64,000 bases of DNA from Vibrio cyclitrophicus (GTDB taxonomy: Bacteria; Pseudomonadota; Gammaproteobacteria; Enterobacterales; Vibrionaceae): NCBI RefSeq assembly GCF_024347435.1, contig NZ_AP025480.1, forward strand, positions 3,100,001-3,164,000, read 5' to 3'. Of this stretch, positions 27,009-35,497 are shown piece by piece (positions within the stretch are counted from its first letter, which is position 1; each line of letters opens with the position of its first letter). The translations under genes and the position numbers were made by a program. The notes below the pieces were generated by a model. The model did no database searches. It saw only the letters and a list, made by a program, of their open reading frames with translations, and was not told the origin of the DNA.

Positions 27009-28151
27009 ATGTTAAGAGCAACCAAAGTACGCGTTTACCCAACAGAAGATCAGGCTGAGTTTTTAATAGCTCAGTTTGGTGCTGTGCGTTTTGCGTATAA
27101 CAAAGCTCTGCATCTCAAATCTCATATGTACCGCAAGCATGGTGCTACATTGAATCCCAAAAAGGATATTAAGCCACTGCTCGCGGTTGCCAAGAAGTCA
27201 CGAAAATACCAATGGCTTAAACAATATGATTCAATTGCCTTGCAGCAATCAGTCATCAACCTACACACGGCTTTTGATAACTTCTTCAATCCCAAGTTAA
27301 GAGCTAAATACCCAAACTTTAAACGCAGACATGGCAAGCAATCCAGCTACCATTGTGTTGGTGTTAAGGTTCTTGATGGTGCTATTAAACTACCCAAGAT
27401 GAAGCCAGTTAAAGCCAACATCCATCGTGGGATTATTGGTAAGGTTAAAAGTATCACTCTCAGTTTGAGTAAAACAGGTAAGTTTTATGCGTCCATCCTT
27501 GTGGATGATGGCCTTGAAGCTCCTACTTTGATTCACTCAATCGATAAAGTTACTGGTATTGATTTGGGATTGTCACACTTTGCAATTCAGTCGAACGGCA
27601 AGAAAGAGGCTAACCCACGATTTGTAAAGCGTGCTGAGAAGAATCTCAGACGTAAACAGAAACAGTTTTCACGCAAGGTCAAAGGTAGCGCAAACAGAGC
27701 TAAAGCTCGCTTGCGTGTCGCAAAGTGCCACGAAAAAACAGCGAACGCTCGCGCTGATTTCCAACATAAACTATCTCGAACACTCGTAGACAAAAACCAC
27801 GCTGTGATTGTAGAGACACTGAAATCAGCCAATATGATGAAAAACCGCAAACTAGCCAAACACATAGCCGATGCCTCATGGCATAGCTTTGTTGTTAAAT
27901 TGGAGTATAAGTTGAAAGAGAAAGGCAAGCATCTTGTTAAACTCGATCAGTGGTACGCCAGCTCTAAAAGATGCCATTGTTGCGGTCATAAAATGGAAGA
28001 AATGCCGCTATCAGTTCGCAAATGGGATTGTCCCTCTTGTGGCACTACAGATATAGATCGGGATCTAAATGCCGCTCTTAATATCCGTGATAAAGGCCTT
28101 CTAGAATTAAAGACGGCTGGACAGTCGTTTCTGCTTATGGAAGCTGCATAA
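27009..28151 (+). CDS. tnpB: TnpB RNA-guided nuclease (tnpB-only element)
   Basis: A 380-residue TnpB, full length and very close in protein to the copy at 15930. The RuvC residues (D in TGIDLGLSHF, E in VIVETLKSANM, D in DIDRDLNAALNI) and the four-cysteine zinc ribbon are all present. The DNA of the two copies differs at many third positions while the protein is conserved, so they are old homologues under selection rather than a recent duplication. The ATG at 27009 follows an in-frame TTG and is preferred. Confidence 0.93.
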   Translation: MLRATKVRVYPTEDQAEFLIAQFGAVRFAYNKALHLKSHMYRKHGATLNPKKDIKPLLAVAKKSRKYQWLKQYDSIALQQSVINLHTAFDNFFNPKLRAKYPNFKRRHGKQSSYHCVGVKVLDGAIKLPKMKPVKANIHRGIIGKVKSITLSLSKTGKFYASILVDDGLEAPTLIHSIDKVTGIDLGLSHFAIQSNGKKEANPRFVKRAEKNLRRKQKQFSRKVKGSANRAKARLRVAKCHEKTANARADFQHKLSRTLVDKNHAVIVETLKSANMMKNRKLAKHIADASWHSFVVKLEYKLKEKGKHLVKLDQWYASSKRCHCCGHKMEEMPLSVRKWDCPSCGTTDIDRDLNAALNIRDKGLLELKTAGQSFLLMEAA

Positions 28152-28218
28152 GACTCGATACTATCGAGCATTGGCTAACGAAATAAGAAGCATCGCCCAA
28201 CGGGCGGTGAGTAGTCAC
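28070..28218 (+). ncRNA. Likely omega RNA of second tnpB
   Basis: Same layout as the first element: tnpB 3' end, a structured linker, a right-end hairpin and AGTCAC, with the guide expected in the DNA right after 28218. The 5' boundary is a guess. Confidence 0.4.
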
Positions 28219-28323
28219 CCTAAGTTGTGGAACAGGCAGGCAAACAATTGGAGCGAGTGGGGATGGCTGCAAATATATCATTTGCAACGACTGAGGTTTT
28301 CGTCGAAACCCTAGTAATCGATG

Positions 28324-28419
28324 TTAGAAAAGGATGTATCCAAGCGTAACCCCCGCAACCATTATGATGATGCTGGTTAATGCCATATTGTTGCCAACCC
28401 ATTCATCAAGCTTACTCAT
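28324..28419 (-). CDS. 31-residue single-span membrane protein (copy B)
   Basis: Same length and layout as the copy at 25487: GAGGAG before the ATG, MSKLDEWVGNN, then a transmembrane helix ending GYILF. Substitutions against copy A are few and conservative (D to G, I to M, LF to IL). Its upstream partner gene is only a 3' fragment here, so this copy is separated from its normal promoter. Confidence 0.65.
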   Translation of the reverse strand: MSKLDEWVGNNMALTSIIIMVAGVTLGYILF

Positions 28420-28472
28420 TCGAAACTCCTCTTTCTTTTCTAATTAACTCAATACTATGAGTGACTTCACGT
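28412..28472 (-). pseudogene. 3' fragment of the 88-residue helical protein gene
   Basis: The minus strand reads VTHSIELIRKERGVSNE then stop, matching the last residues of the gene at 25575 with a three-residue deletion. The rest of the gene is absent. Confidence 0.7.
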
Positions 28473-28555
28473 CAGAGGTTGACACCATACTCGGCGCACA
28501 ACGAAAAAAGATCACCGAGCGGCGACCTTTTGTTGTTAGGTTAGTAATGCGGAAT

Positions 28556-28864
28556 TTATAATTTAAAATCGCATTTCTTAATTTCTACAATTGGTTTTGC
28601 TGCTTTTAAAGACGTTTGATAAGCAGTAATAGCCGCACTTTTTGCCGCTTGTGTCCCAGAATCCATACCAACCATGCTGAGTAAGTCACCACCATTATCA
28701 ATGTTATCGATCATGTCTTTCTGTGTATCCAAAGAAGATTTAATCTCTTCACAAGACATATCACTAAAATTAGCAGGTCCAGCCGACGTTTCCGAACCTG
28801 TAAGTTGACAACCAGTAAGAATAAGACTGCTCGAAACGGCAGCTAAAAGAAATACCTTCTTCAT
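28556..28864 (-). CDS. Small lipoprotein
   Basis: A 102-residue predicted lipoprotein. The ATG at 28864 (MKKVFLLAAVSS) has GGAG upstream and opens a signal peptide with lipobox LTGC; a longer in-frame start lacks a binding site. The mature part is short and helical with two further cysteines (MSCEEIK and IKKCDFKL) that could form a disulfide. No family is recognised. It is divergent from the exported protein at 28977 and may share a promoter region with it. Confidence 0.75.
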   Translation of the reverse strand: MKKVFLLAAVSSSLILTGCQLTGSETSAGPANFSDMSCEEIKSSLDTQKDMIDNIDNGGDLLSMVGMDSGTQAAKSAAITAYQTSLKAAKPIVEIKKCDFKL

Positions 28865-28976
28865 TTTGAACTCCAATACAACTCATGAATGCCACGCGGC
28901 ACAAGAATATGAAAAATATATATTTTTTGCTGTAAAGTAAAACGTCGAAGCAAAAAAATGAGACATAGGATACTAA

Positions 28977-29810
28977 ATGAAGTTATTGATATTTATGACA
29001 TTAATCACCTTTTCCACATCAACTCTGGCTGAGAGGCGTATATACAGTAAAAATCAGGGAGATAAACCAGAAGTCTTTAATGCCCAATATTTTGAAGGGC
29101 AATGGACAGTAAACAAGCCAAAAACGCCTTACCATGCAGCTATCAAGGACTTTGACCAACGAAAATCACCCATCACTGTCCTATTTACACCTTCTGGCGT
29201 GGATGAATTAAATGAACAAATAAGGTATTTCTCAGATATAAAATCAATAGGTCATGCTAAGTCAGGCGTTCGATTAAAAGACAGGTTGATGCATGAGATT
29301 GAATCCATTCATTACGATAAATTTTTGAGCCGTGAGCACCCCAAACAAGATCTAAATTACAAGCAAAATAAGGCAATGAGGTCTAAATATTTAGAAGAAC
29401 ATCCAGCCAAGTATTCGGACTACGATAATCAGTCCATGACATACCATACGTATAGCACTTCAGGCCGTTTGTTTAAATACAATACAATCGTCTTATTTGA
29501 CTACAACGATTACAGGAACATGGCGCCTGTACCAAAAGATATCATGCAGAACAATATTAAGTGGTATAAGGAAAAGTTTAACTTTGACGTCATTAATGGA
29601 ACTGACTTTGTGATGAGGCCTGGGTGGATGTCGAGCTTTGTGTACATAGACATTGTATCCGATGACCTATTTTTAATGTACGGAGATAAGAATGAACAAG
29701 GCTATGTCAGTGGGTTCAAACGTGTATCATCTCCCCAACCTTTAGGGCCTTGGGAAGGTTATTATCGAAATAGGATTGTTCATACTGACTCTAAAACAAG
29801 TGATCCTTAA
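28977..29810 (+). CDS. Exported hypothetical protein
   Basis: A 277-residue protein with a short signal peptide (cleavage near STLA). The mature part is rich in Tyr, Lys and Asp with no membrane helix or catalytic motif that I recognise. The region is strongly AT-rich compared with gdhA or the sulfatase, suggesting acquired DNA. Alternating charged and aromatic stretches (YHAAIKDFDQRKSP, SFVYIDIVSDDLFLMYGD) suggest a globular alpha/beta domain. Function unknown. Confidence 0.65.
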   Translation: MKLLIFMTLITFSTSTLAERRIYSKNQGDKPEVFNAQYFEGQWTVNKPKTPYHAAIKDFDQRKSPITVLFTPSGVDELNEQIRYFSDIKSIGHAKSGVRLKDRLMHEIESIHYDKFLSREHPKQDLNYKQNKAMRSKYLEEHPAKYSDYDNQSMTYHTYSTSGRLFKYNTIVLFDYNDYRNMAPVPKDIMQNNIKWYKEKFNFDVINGTDFVMRPGWMSSFVYIDIVSDDLFLMYGDKNEQGYVSGFKRVSSPQPLGPWEGYYRNRIVHTDSKTSDP

Positions 29811-30220
29811 GCTGATTTGTGACAAAAAAGCAGGCTTGTATGTTTACATGCAAGCATTCAGTAGCAACACCAATGATAGTAAGGTGTTTTCTGAGATCAC
29901 TAAGTAGCACATTCACTGTTTCAAAGCCGCTCAAAATAGTCTCTACTTTATTGCCAGTGCTACACTGAAAATTTACTGAGCTGAGTTATCTCTGACAGCT
30001 CAGTACTGAATACCTTGGACCGCATGCTAAGACGTTAACCTGACAAGCCTCGCTCGGTATAAATAAAAGTAGTGTGGCATCGGTACACTCTATTCACCAT
30101 ACGGGTAGATAGCGTTTAGAAAATCGTTATCTTCAAAGATAACTTCACTTTTCACCTAAATTAATCCACCGATGGTAGAGTGGGTAAAAATTCACACTCG
30201 TAAGAGTAATAAGGTGAGAT
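29811..30220. other. Intergenic region with palindromes
   Basis: About 410 bases without a gene. Three dyads were noted: a hairpin near 29838-29856 (possible terminator of the exported-protein gene, no T-run), TACTGAGCT/AGCTCAGTA at 29974-30005, and GTTATCTT/AAGATAAC near 30126-30143 about 80 bases before the nuclease-like gene, a possible operator. Confidence 0.5.
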
Positions 30221-30685
30221 ATGGAAATCCATCACGCTGTCAAAGAAATGCTAAAAATTGTTGAAGCCCTTCAAAAGCAATATAGCCAAAAAAAATTTAC
30301 GTTAGATGGAAGGTTAGTTGGTGATTTGGGGGAGATTCTAGTCGAAAAAGACTATGACCTAGAACTGTACCCCGGCCTAGAAAAACATCATGACGGAAAA
30401 ACACCTGATGGTCGAAAGGTGCAAATCAAGACCACCATGAAAAACTCTCTGACATTTCCAGTCGACCATACTCCAGAATACTACATAGGTATTAAGATTC
30501 TTCCCGATGGCAGTTACTACGAGGTATTCAATGGCCCCGGAAGTGTTGCTGGTAAAGCCGTCAAGAACAGAAAACCAACTAAGAATAACCTTCATTCAAT
30601 CACATTATCCGCTTTGGAAAAGCTCAGTAAAAGTGTGTCAACACAAGATCGAATCCAGAGAAAAACAAAACCCGAATACAAATAG
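30221..30685 (+). CDS. Small PD-(D/E)XK-like protein
   Basis: A 154-residue protein. The segment GDLGEILVEKDY (E38), then TPDGRKVQIKTT (D63, Q68-I-K70), has the spacing and beta-hairpin character of a PD-(D/E)XK nuclease core with a QxK variant. Such stand-alone domains occur in restriction-like and DUF6998-type proteins. The basic C-terminus could bind nucleic acid. It is convergent with the gene at 30756 and lies at the edge of the large defence-like operon. Nuclease activity is inferred from three residues only. Confidence 0.65.
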   Translation: MEIHHAVKEMLKIVEALQKQYSQKKFTLDGRLVGDLGEILVEKDYDLELYPGLEKHHDGKTPDGRKVQIKTTMKNSLTFPVDHTPEYYIGIKILPDGSYYEVFNGPGSVAGKAVKNRKPTKNNLHSITLSALEKLSKSVSTQDRIQRKTKPEYK

Positions 30686-30755
30686 CTGTGGATAACCAAA
30701 TCGCCTTTCTCAGCTTTACCTCGTAATGCCTCTCTGGGTATCAATCACATAGAAC

Positions 30756-31694
30756 TTAAGCAGCCTCCATACGTGAAATAATAACCTCTAATGGCAAATC
30801 CTTATCACGAATGAGACTAATTACAGCTTCAATATCTTCTTCTCGGTTTTGTGCCATGGATTGATTAATATCATCAATCAGCGTCAACATCTGAGCCTTA
30901 GTTAAGTTACGCAATAAGCTAATACGATTGTTTGTTGACATAGCCATTAGCTCAATCGTGGAATCATTAGTTGTAGTTGGGATAATTGCCATTTCATTGG
31001 CGACTTTTGGCTCTGTTTTTGAATTCGCAAATAGTGTTGATGCTGCTTTATTACACGATACATCTTCTCTTGCTGCCGCTAAATTAGTCACTGACTCTTG
31101 TAGTTCCACTTGGTGCTTATTTTTTCTATTAAGCAACTCACTGTAATACGCCATTGTTGGCAACATAAAGTTAAAGTGGGTCATGACAGCTTTTTCTATT
31201 TCACCCATCTCTTTTGGCTTAATGTAAGTCCCTTGCTTACGAGCTTTAAGGGTATGGTTAATTGCATGCTTTACGATATCCATGCGCTTTCCACTGATCA
31301 CCTCAACACCTTGACTCTCTAAAACTGACGTTTCTTCTTGTATCTTTAACGTTAAAATACGTGTGCGCAGCGATTTCACACAGCTTTGGATCAACCTTTC
31401 ATTTGACTGTTTGGTAAAGTTGGTTGGTTTGACTTTCGCTGATTTGTGCTCATCTTCAATTTTAAGTTTACTTGCCTTCACTTCTCTTCTCACACATGCC
31501 ATGAAGTTATTAATGGACTTACAATCTGACGGGGTCGATCCTGTGTACATTGGCTTAGCAACACCTTCAATGAGAACTTTTAAGTGATTGTTTTTTGCTC
31601 TTTCATATGTAAATGGTGTTTCAACACCCAGTAGATCGTTTAGAGATTTGATAACGCGTTTTTGATATCTGGTGTAATTAACTTGTTGGCACAT
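30756..31694 (-). CDS. Hypothetical protein next to the large operon
   Basis: A 312-residue, basic, mostly helical protein. The N-terminal part (about 8-70) has a small alpha/beta stretch HLKVLIEGVAKPMYTGSTPSD that resembles HicA-like RNA-binding domains; this is tentative. The C-terminal part is helical with an acidic end (NREEDIEAVISLIRDKDLPLEVIISRME). The ATG at 31694 is preferred because AGAGGT stands eight bases before it; that binding site is inside a nine-base inverted repeat. It lies 120 bases past the end of the large operon on the same strand. Confidence 0.6.
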   Translation of the reverse strand: MCQQVNYTRYQKRVIKSLNDLLGVETPFTYERAKNNHLKVLIEGVAKPMYTGSTPSDCKSINNFMACVRREVKASKLKIEDEHKSAKVKPTNFTKQSNERLIQSCVKSLRTRILTLKIQEETSVLESQGVEVISGKRMDIVKHAINHTLKARKQGTYIKPKEMGEIEKAVMTHFNFMLPTMAYYSELLNRKNKHQVELQESVTNLAAAREDVSCNKAASTLFANSKTEPKVANEMAIIPTTTNDSTIELMAMSTNNRISLLRNLTKAQMLTLIDDINQSMAQNREEDIEAVISLIRDKDLPLEVIISRMEAA

Positions 31695-31700
31695 GATCTG

Positions 31701-31731
31701 ACCTCTCAATGAATATTAGTCGTTGAGAGGT
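31701..31731 (-). promoter_or_regulatory. Inverted repeat covering the ribosome binding site
   Basis: ACCTCTCAA and its exact complement TTGAGAGGT flank a 13-base loop. On the minus-strand mRNA the second arm contains the AGAGGT binding site of the gene starting at 31694. It could be a DNA operator or an RNA hairpin that hides the binding site. Confidence 0.6.
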
Positions 31732-31816
31732 ATAATAATGGAATGACTGAATAAGATTTTATTTACAAGCTTGCAAAATTAGTTAGTCGCAAGCTCAGCC
31801 CAATCGTACTTTACGA

Positions 31817-34800
31817 CTAATCACTATCAACTAACTCGGTGATACTAATTTGGTTAGCACCATCCTCACCAGTAAGGTATAGCTTTAAGGCATATAAAAT
31901 ATCAGGGGTATTTTCATATCCTGGCGGTTTAGCCACCGCGAGTTTGACTCGTGATCTGACCTTACTATTCGGCTGCTGCATCTGTTGATGCAATTGAAGA
32001 CCCAAGTTATCGTTGATATTCACCCAACTATTGCGCATCAATTCTGATAGGGGCGAATAAAGCCTAACAGCATCTTTAGTTTGTCGCTCTTGACTGCCTC
32101 GACAACGGACAATAGCTAACATAAGTTCCAAGTAGCGTAAAAGTGACGCCCCGTTATAACCCCGGTTTCTCAATATAAGATGATCTAAATGACCAGTTAA
32201 ACATTCTATTAACTTTGTGGCTTGTGTTGAGTTTAGTTTATGAATGACATCCGGGTGCCGCCAAACAGCGACAGAAAGAACCTCCAAAGATACATGCCTC
32301 ATGGCACTTCGCTCACCTTCAGTCTGTAAAATCTTATCTAATAACTGCTGTTGCCATGGTTGAGAGACATCTCCTAAAACGTAACTGAACATCAATTTCT
32401 GTTCTTTAAATCGCTCTATACTATCAATATCAATTAAGAGCTTATCGACAAGGAATTTCGGAGTATTTCTATGAAAATACGCAGATAGTATTGAAAGCTC
32501 CTTAGAAAGCCAATTTGGTATTTTACTGTTTTGAATCAAGTTTTCTGCCGCTTGGAGTGCTTGGGTAATTTTATCAATACATTCTCGCGGCAAATCAGAA
32601 TCTAGATAGTCTCTAGCATAATCATTAAAGCACATTAATGGAAAGCGGAGTCGAGCTCGTAATTTAGCTAAGTCCGGTTTTGGTAGCTGCCCAGCAGGGG
32701 TGATATCTTTTAATGAATACCGGTTCTTTGTTTTATTAAAGACTAGATTACCGGATATATTGTCACCTTGTATGAAATTATCATACAAGTCATTTTTATG
32801 AATAAAAATACAACCGTTATTCAAATGGCTTCGCTCAAAACCAAAATCTTTATTTGGGAGCCAATCAATAGTCTTACTATCGATAGTTATCCGCTTTCCG
32901 CTGCTTCCTTTAGTGTAAAAAGCTTCATAATCCAGTACCTCATCAAGATTATGCATCATCCAATCAATCACATTAGTAGTTTCTGTTTTACTGTCCTTCT
33001 TTGGTATTTTTCGTAACTGTGCAATCGTTTGACCTGTTGGAAAATCAGGAAAATAGGAGTCCACCTTGACTTCATTATTGTCGGGGCTACCCCACTCAGC
33101 CTTTATAGAACTAAACGGAGCATGAGCAGCTACCGGTTTAAAGCGCAACTGATAGGGTTGCTCATCACCATAGCGGTAGCTCAAGTCTAAGTGGCAGGCA
33201 AGTGGCTGTTTCAATTTATTTTTCAAGGATAAAGTGAGAGGGAAAACAGTTTTTAGTTCACCTACCCCCTGTGTGACCTTAAATTCAATTTGCTCTTTTC
33301 CTATCGGTAACTCAAAGCCTTCTTCAACTCGGATCGGCACTGATTTATCACGTTCAGGTTTAATGCTGACGTTATCACCAACAAACATGAATGGGACTTC
33401 ATGACCATTTTTAAGTAAACGAGTACTGAGTTGAGGTAAATGGTCTTTCCAAAACAAGCCATTCGGCTCACTTTGTTTTTTATACAATAAAGTTTGTGAG
33501 CCTCGAACAAGGTTTACTTTTTCACACCATTGATGACTTTGTATCCCTAAATTAGGACAGGTAATCGTACGACTCAGCGGTATATAAAACGATCGACTAT
33601 GGTGAATAGACTTAAGTAAGGTAGATAACTCAGAAGTCGGAAAAGACGTTACAACTTTGTCTAATAACGGTTTAATAGCAATGTGATCAACAGTATAAAA
33701 GCCGTTGTTATCTTTGAGAGTGAAACTAAACTTAGCCTGAGAAAAATCTTGATAACTAAACAACTCAACGAATTTAGTGAGCACGCGAGTTGGGTAATGT
33801 GGATATGATTGTTGTAATACTTGTAAAAGTAGTTGCGCTTCAGTTTCACCCTGTATTTTTAACGTTGGGTGACGTTCAAAATAAACCTGTGGGATTTTAT
33901 TCTTGTTATCGCGTTGCTCTTTAAAAGTAACAGGGGAAACATAAAGTGCATCAGCACTATTATCGAGGACTAATAACAAGTCATCCGCTTTTAATGTAAT
34001 ATTCTTATTACCTAAAAGCTCATACGCAGCCGCTATACTTTTTGGTAAAGGTGACGCATTAGTAAAGAAACGATTAAAATTACGACGCAGGTTTATCGTA
34101 GCAAAATCACTGTGATGGTCACTCACCAAATAGTGCATGGCCTGTGATGGTTTCATTATCTTAGCAAGGACCTCCACAACATTAGCACTGGCATGCCCGC
34201 TTTTACCTTGGTCTAAACACACCCCACTAGATACTGCATGAGTAACATCAAAAGCTCGGCTATAACGACAGTCCAATCCCTCTTGATCACTCATAAGGTG
34301 GTTATTAAGCCGGAGTGGGTTGCTCTGATCTAGCATCAACAAAGGTTTACTGTGTCCTAACTCAATCGAAATAAGATCCGCCACTAGCGACTTATCCGAC
34401 CTCACCTTTCCTCGATAAGTCCGCTGGAAGTCAAAGGCATCGATTAATAATTTCTGTACAAAGGACTCAACCATCTTAAGATCAGCTTTAATGCTGTCAT
34501 GAAGATGACCATTTAACTGACTGGTGATTAAATGGTCATCTTGATGAAAGTCAACACTATATATTTGATTAGCCAGTTCCAATTCAATACGTTGCTCGGG
34601 CAATAATCGTAATTTGAAACGTTTCACTGCTGCGCGATCGCTCCGCTCTATACCTTCAACTTGATACTTGGGACTGCTCAACGAAAGTTGTTGCGAATCA
34701 CATTGCCACGGTTGTTCAACAAGATGACACTGCGGGTTCGCTACCAGTTGAGTTACGATCTCTTTAAAAATAAAATACAGCAACGAGCTTTTCTCTTGTT

Positions 34801-35494
34801 GTTGTATTTGCAGTTGTTGATCAAGTTGTTGTATGGCTCGCCAACTATCCCAGATCTTACGGTATTGTTTATCCTGCATCAGCACATTATTTGGTGGCAT
34901 ATGTTGCCACGGTTTAATTGCTTTAAACAAAGGCACCTGTAAGCTTTGTTGGATCATATCAATAACCAGCTCTTGATCATCATTCAAACCACATGACTGC
35001 TTTGCAAACAACAGGTTTTCTAATTGGATCAACATCGCTTTCAGTAAGCGGTTTTCTGACGTGTCATAACTTTCTTTACGTGCTTGAGCGAGTACATGAG
35101 GTTGTGCAGCCAGTTTTTCACGTACATTTCGCCCAGGCTGTCGGCTTAACCACTCAATCGAACGGTTATCGATACGTTGCGCTTTATACACTGGCACCAT
35201 CTCATGCTCACGGATGATGGTGGTACGAGGTTGAACTAAAACCCGTTTAATCGCATGTAAGCAATGCTCAAGAAGAAGAGTCAATCGATCTTGTCTTTGC
35301 TTACTCTCTCCTAAAGTAACGGCAGAGTGACATATTTGAGACAACGATAACGTCAAAGGTTGCATCGTCACCGGATCAAATTGCAATGGCGATAAGAAGT
35401 GGTGCTGCAGATCGAGCAAAAGCTTCGCTCGATTGTCCTCGTGATAATTCAAATACAACTGGCCGAACTCGGCCAGTTTGCTCTCTTCATTCAT
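31817..35494 (-). CDS. Giant DUF2357-like protein, partner of McrB-type ATPase
   Basis: A 1225-residue protein, last gene of the operon. The N-terminal region has the conserved ARKESYDTSENRLLKAML stretch (about 150), typical of DUF2357-type proteins that accompany McrB-like ATPases. The usual fused PD-(D/E)XK nuclease could not be picked out by eye. The middle is beta-rich and includes DLLLVLDNSADAL and a YRYGDEQPYQLRF segment. The C-terminal third is helical, like a repeat scaffold (about 950-1200). The gene follows the McrB-like gene after three bases, so the pair is co-translated. By analogy with McrBC it should couple the AAA+ motor to target DNA or to an effector. Confidence 0.7.
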   Translation of the reverse strand: MNEESKLAEFGQLYLNYHEDNRAKLLLDLQHHFLSPLQFDPVTMQPLTLSLSQICHSAVTLGESKQRQDRLTLLLEHCLHAIKRVLVQPRTTIIREHEMVPVYKAQRIDNRSIEWLSRQPGRNVREKLAAQPHVLAQARKESYDTSENRLLKAMLIQLENLLFAKQSCGLNDDQELVIDMIQQSLQVPLFKAIKPWQHMPPNNVLMQDKQYRKIWDSWRAIQQLDQQLQIQQQEKSSLLYFIFKEIVTQLVANPQCHLVEQPWQCDSQQLSLSSPKYQVEGIERSDRAAVKRFKLRLLPEQRIELELANQIYSVDFHQDDHLITSQLNGHLHDSIKADLKMVESFVQKLLIDAFDFQRTYRGKVRSDKSLVADLISIELGHSKPLLMLDQSNPLRLNNHLMSDQEGLDCRYSRAFDVTHAVSSGVCLDQGKSGHASANVVEVLAKIMKPSQAMHYLVSDHHSDFATINLRRNFNRFFTNASPLPKSIAAAYELLGNKNITLKADDLLLVLDNSADALYVSPVTFKEQRDNKNKIPQVYFERHPTLKIQGETEAQLLLQVLQQSYPHYPTRVLTKFVELFSYQDFSQAKFSFTLKDNNGFYTVDHIAIKPLLDKVVTSFPTSELSTLLKSIHHSRSFYIPLSRTITCPNLGIQSHQWCEKVNLVRGSQTLLYKKQSEPNGLFWKDHLPQLSTRLLKNGHEVPFMFVGDNVSIKPERDKSVPIRVEEGFELPIGKEQIEFKVTQGVGELKTVFPLTLSLKNKLKQPLACHLDLSYRYGDEQPYQLRFKPVAAHAPFSSIKAEWGSPDNNEVKVDSYFPDFPTGQTIAQLRKIPKKDSKTETTNVIDWMMHNLDEVLDYEAFYTKGSSGKRITIDSKTIDWLPNKDFGFERSHLNNGCIFIHKNDLYDNFIQGDNISGNLVFNKTKNRYSLKDITPAGQLPKPDLAKLRARLRFPLMCFNDYARDYLDSDLPRECIDKITQALQAAENLIQNSKIPNWLSKELSILSAYFHRNTPKFLVDKLLIDIDSIERFKEQKLMFSYVLGDVSQPWQQQLLDKILQTEGERSAMRHVSLEVLSVAVWRHPDVIHKLNSTQATKLIECLTGHLDHLILRNRGYNGASLLRYLELMLAIVRCRGSQERQTKDAVRLYSPLSELMRNSWVNINDNLGLQLHQQMQQPNSKVRSRVKLAVAKPPGYENTPDILYALKLYLTGEDGANQISITELVDSD

Positions 35495-35497
35495 GAA

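Larger units (their letters stand above)
26883..28218. mobile_element. tnpB-only IS605-family element (IS1341-like)
   Basis: A second element of the same family without tnpA. The left end after TTAG repeats the motif CGTAAACCATCGCCCGATGA, with hairpin GCCCGATGAGGGC. The right end has the hairpin GCCCAACGGGC and closes in AGTCAC at about 28218. Only about 125 bases lie between the left end and tnpB, so tnpA was lost or never present. Movement would need TnpA in trans, for example from the intact copy 11 kb away. Confidence 0.8.
28247..28472. repeat. Direct repeat copy B (small membrane protein locus)
   Basis: Second copy of the 25410-25647 sequence. It is cut at its right end within the coding region of the upstream helical protein and at its left end close to the tnpB element's right boundary. 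Confidence 0.85.

Noticed and set aside
28247..28472. Direct repeats considered as integron attC sites
   Set aside because: No attC-like paired core sites, no integrase and no cassette series; the repeats contain genes instead.
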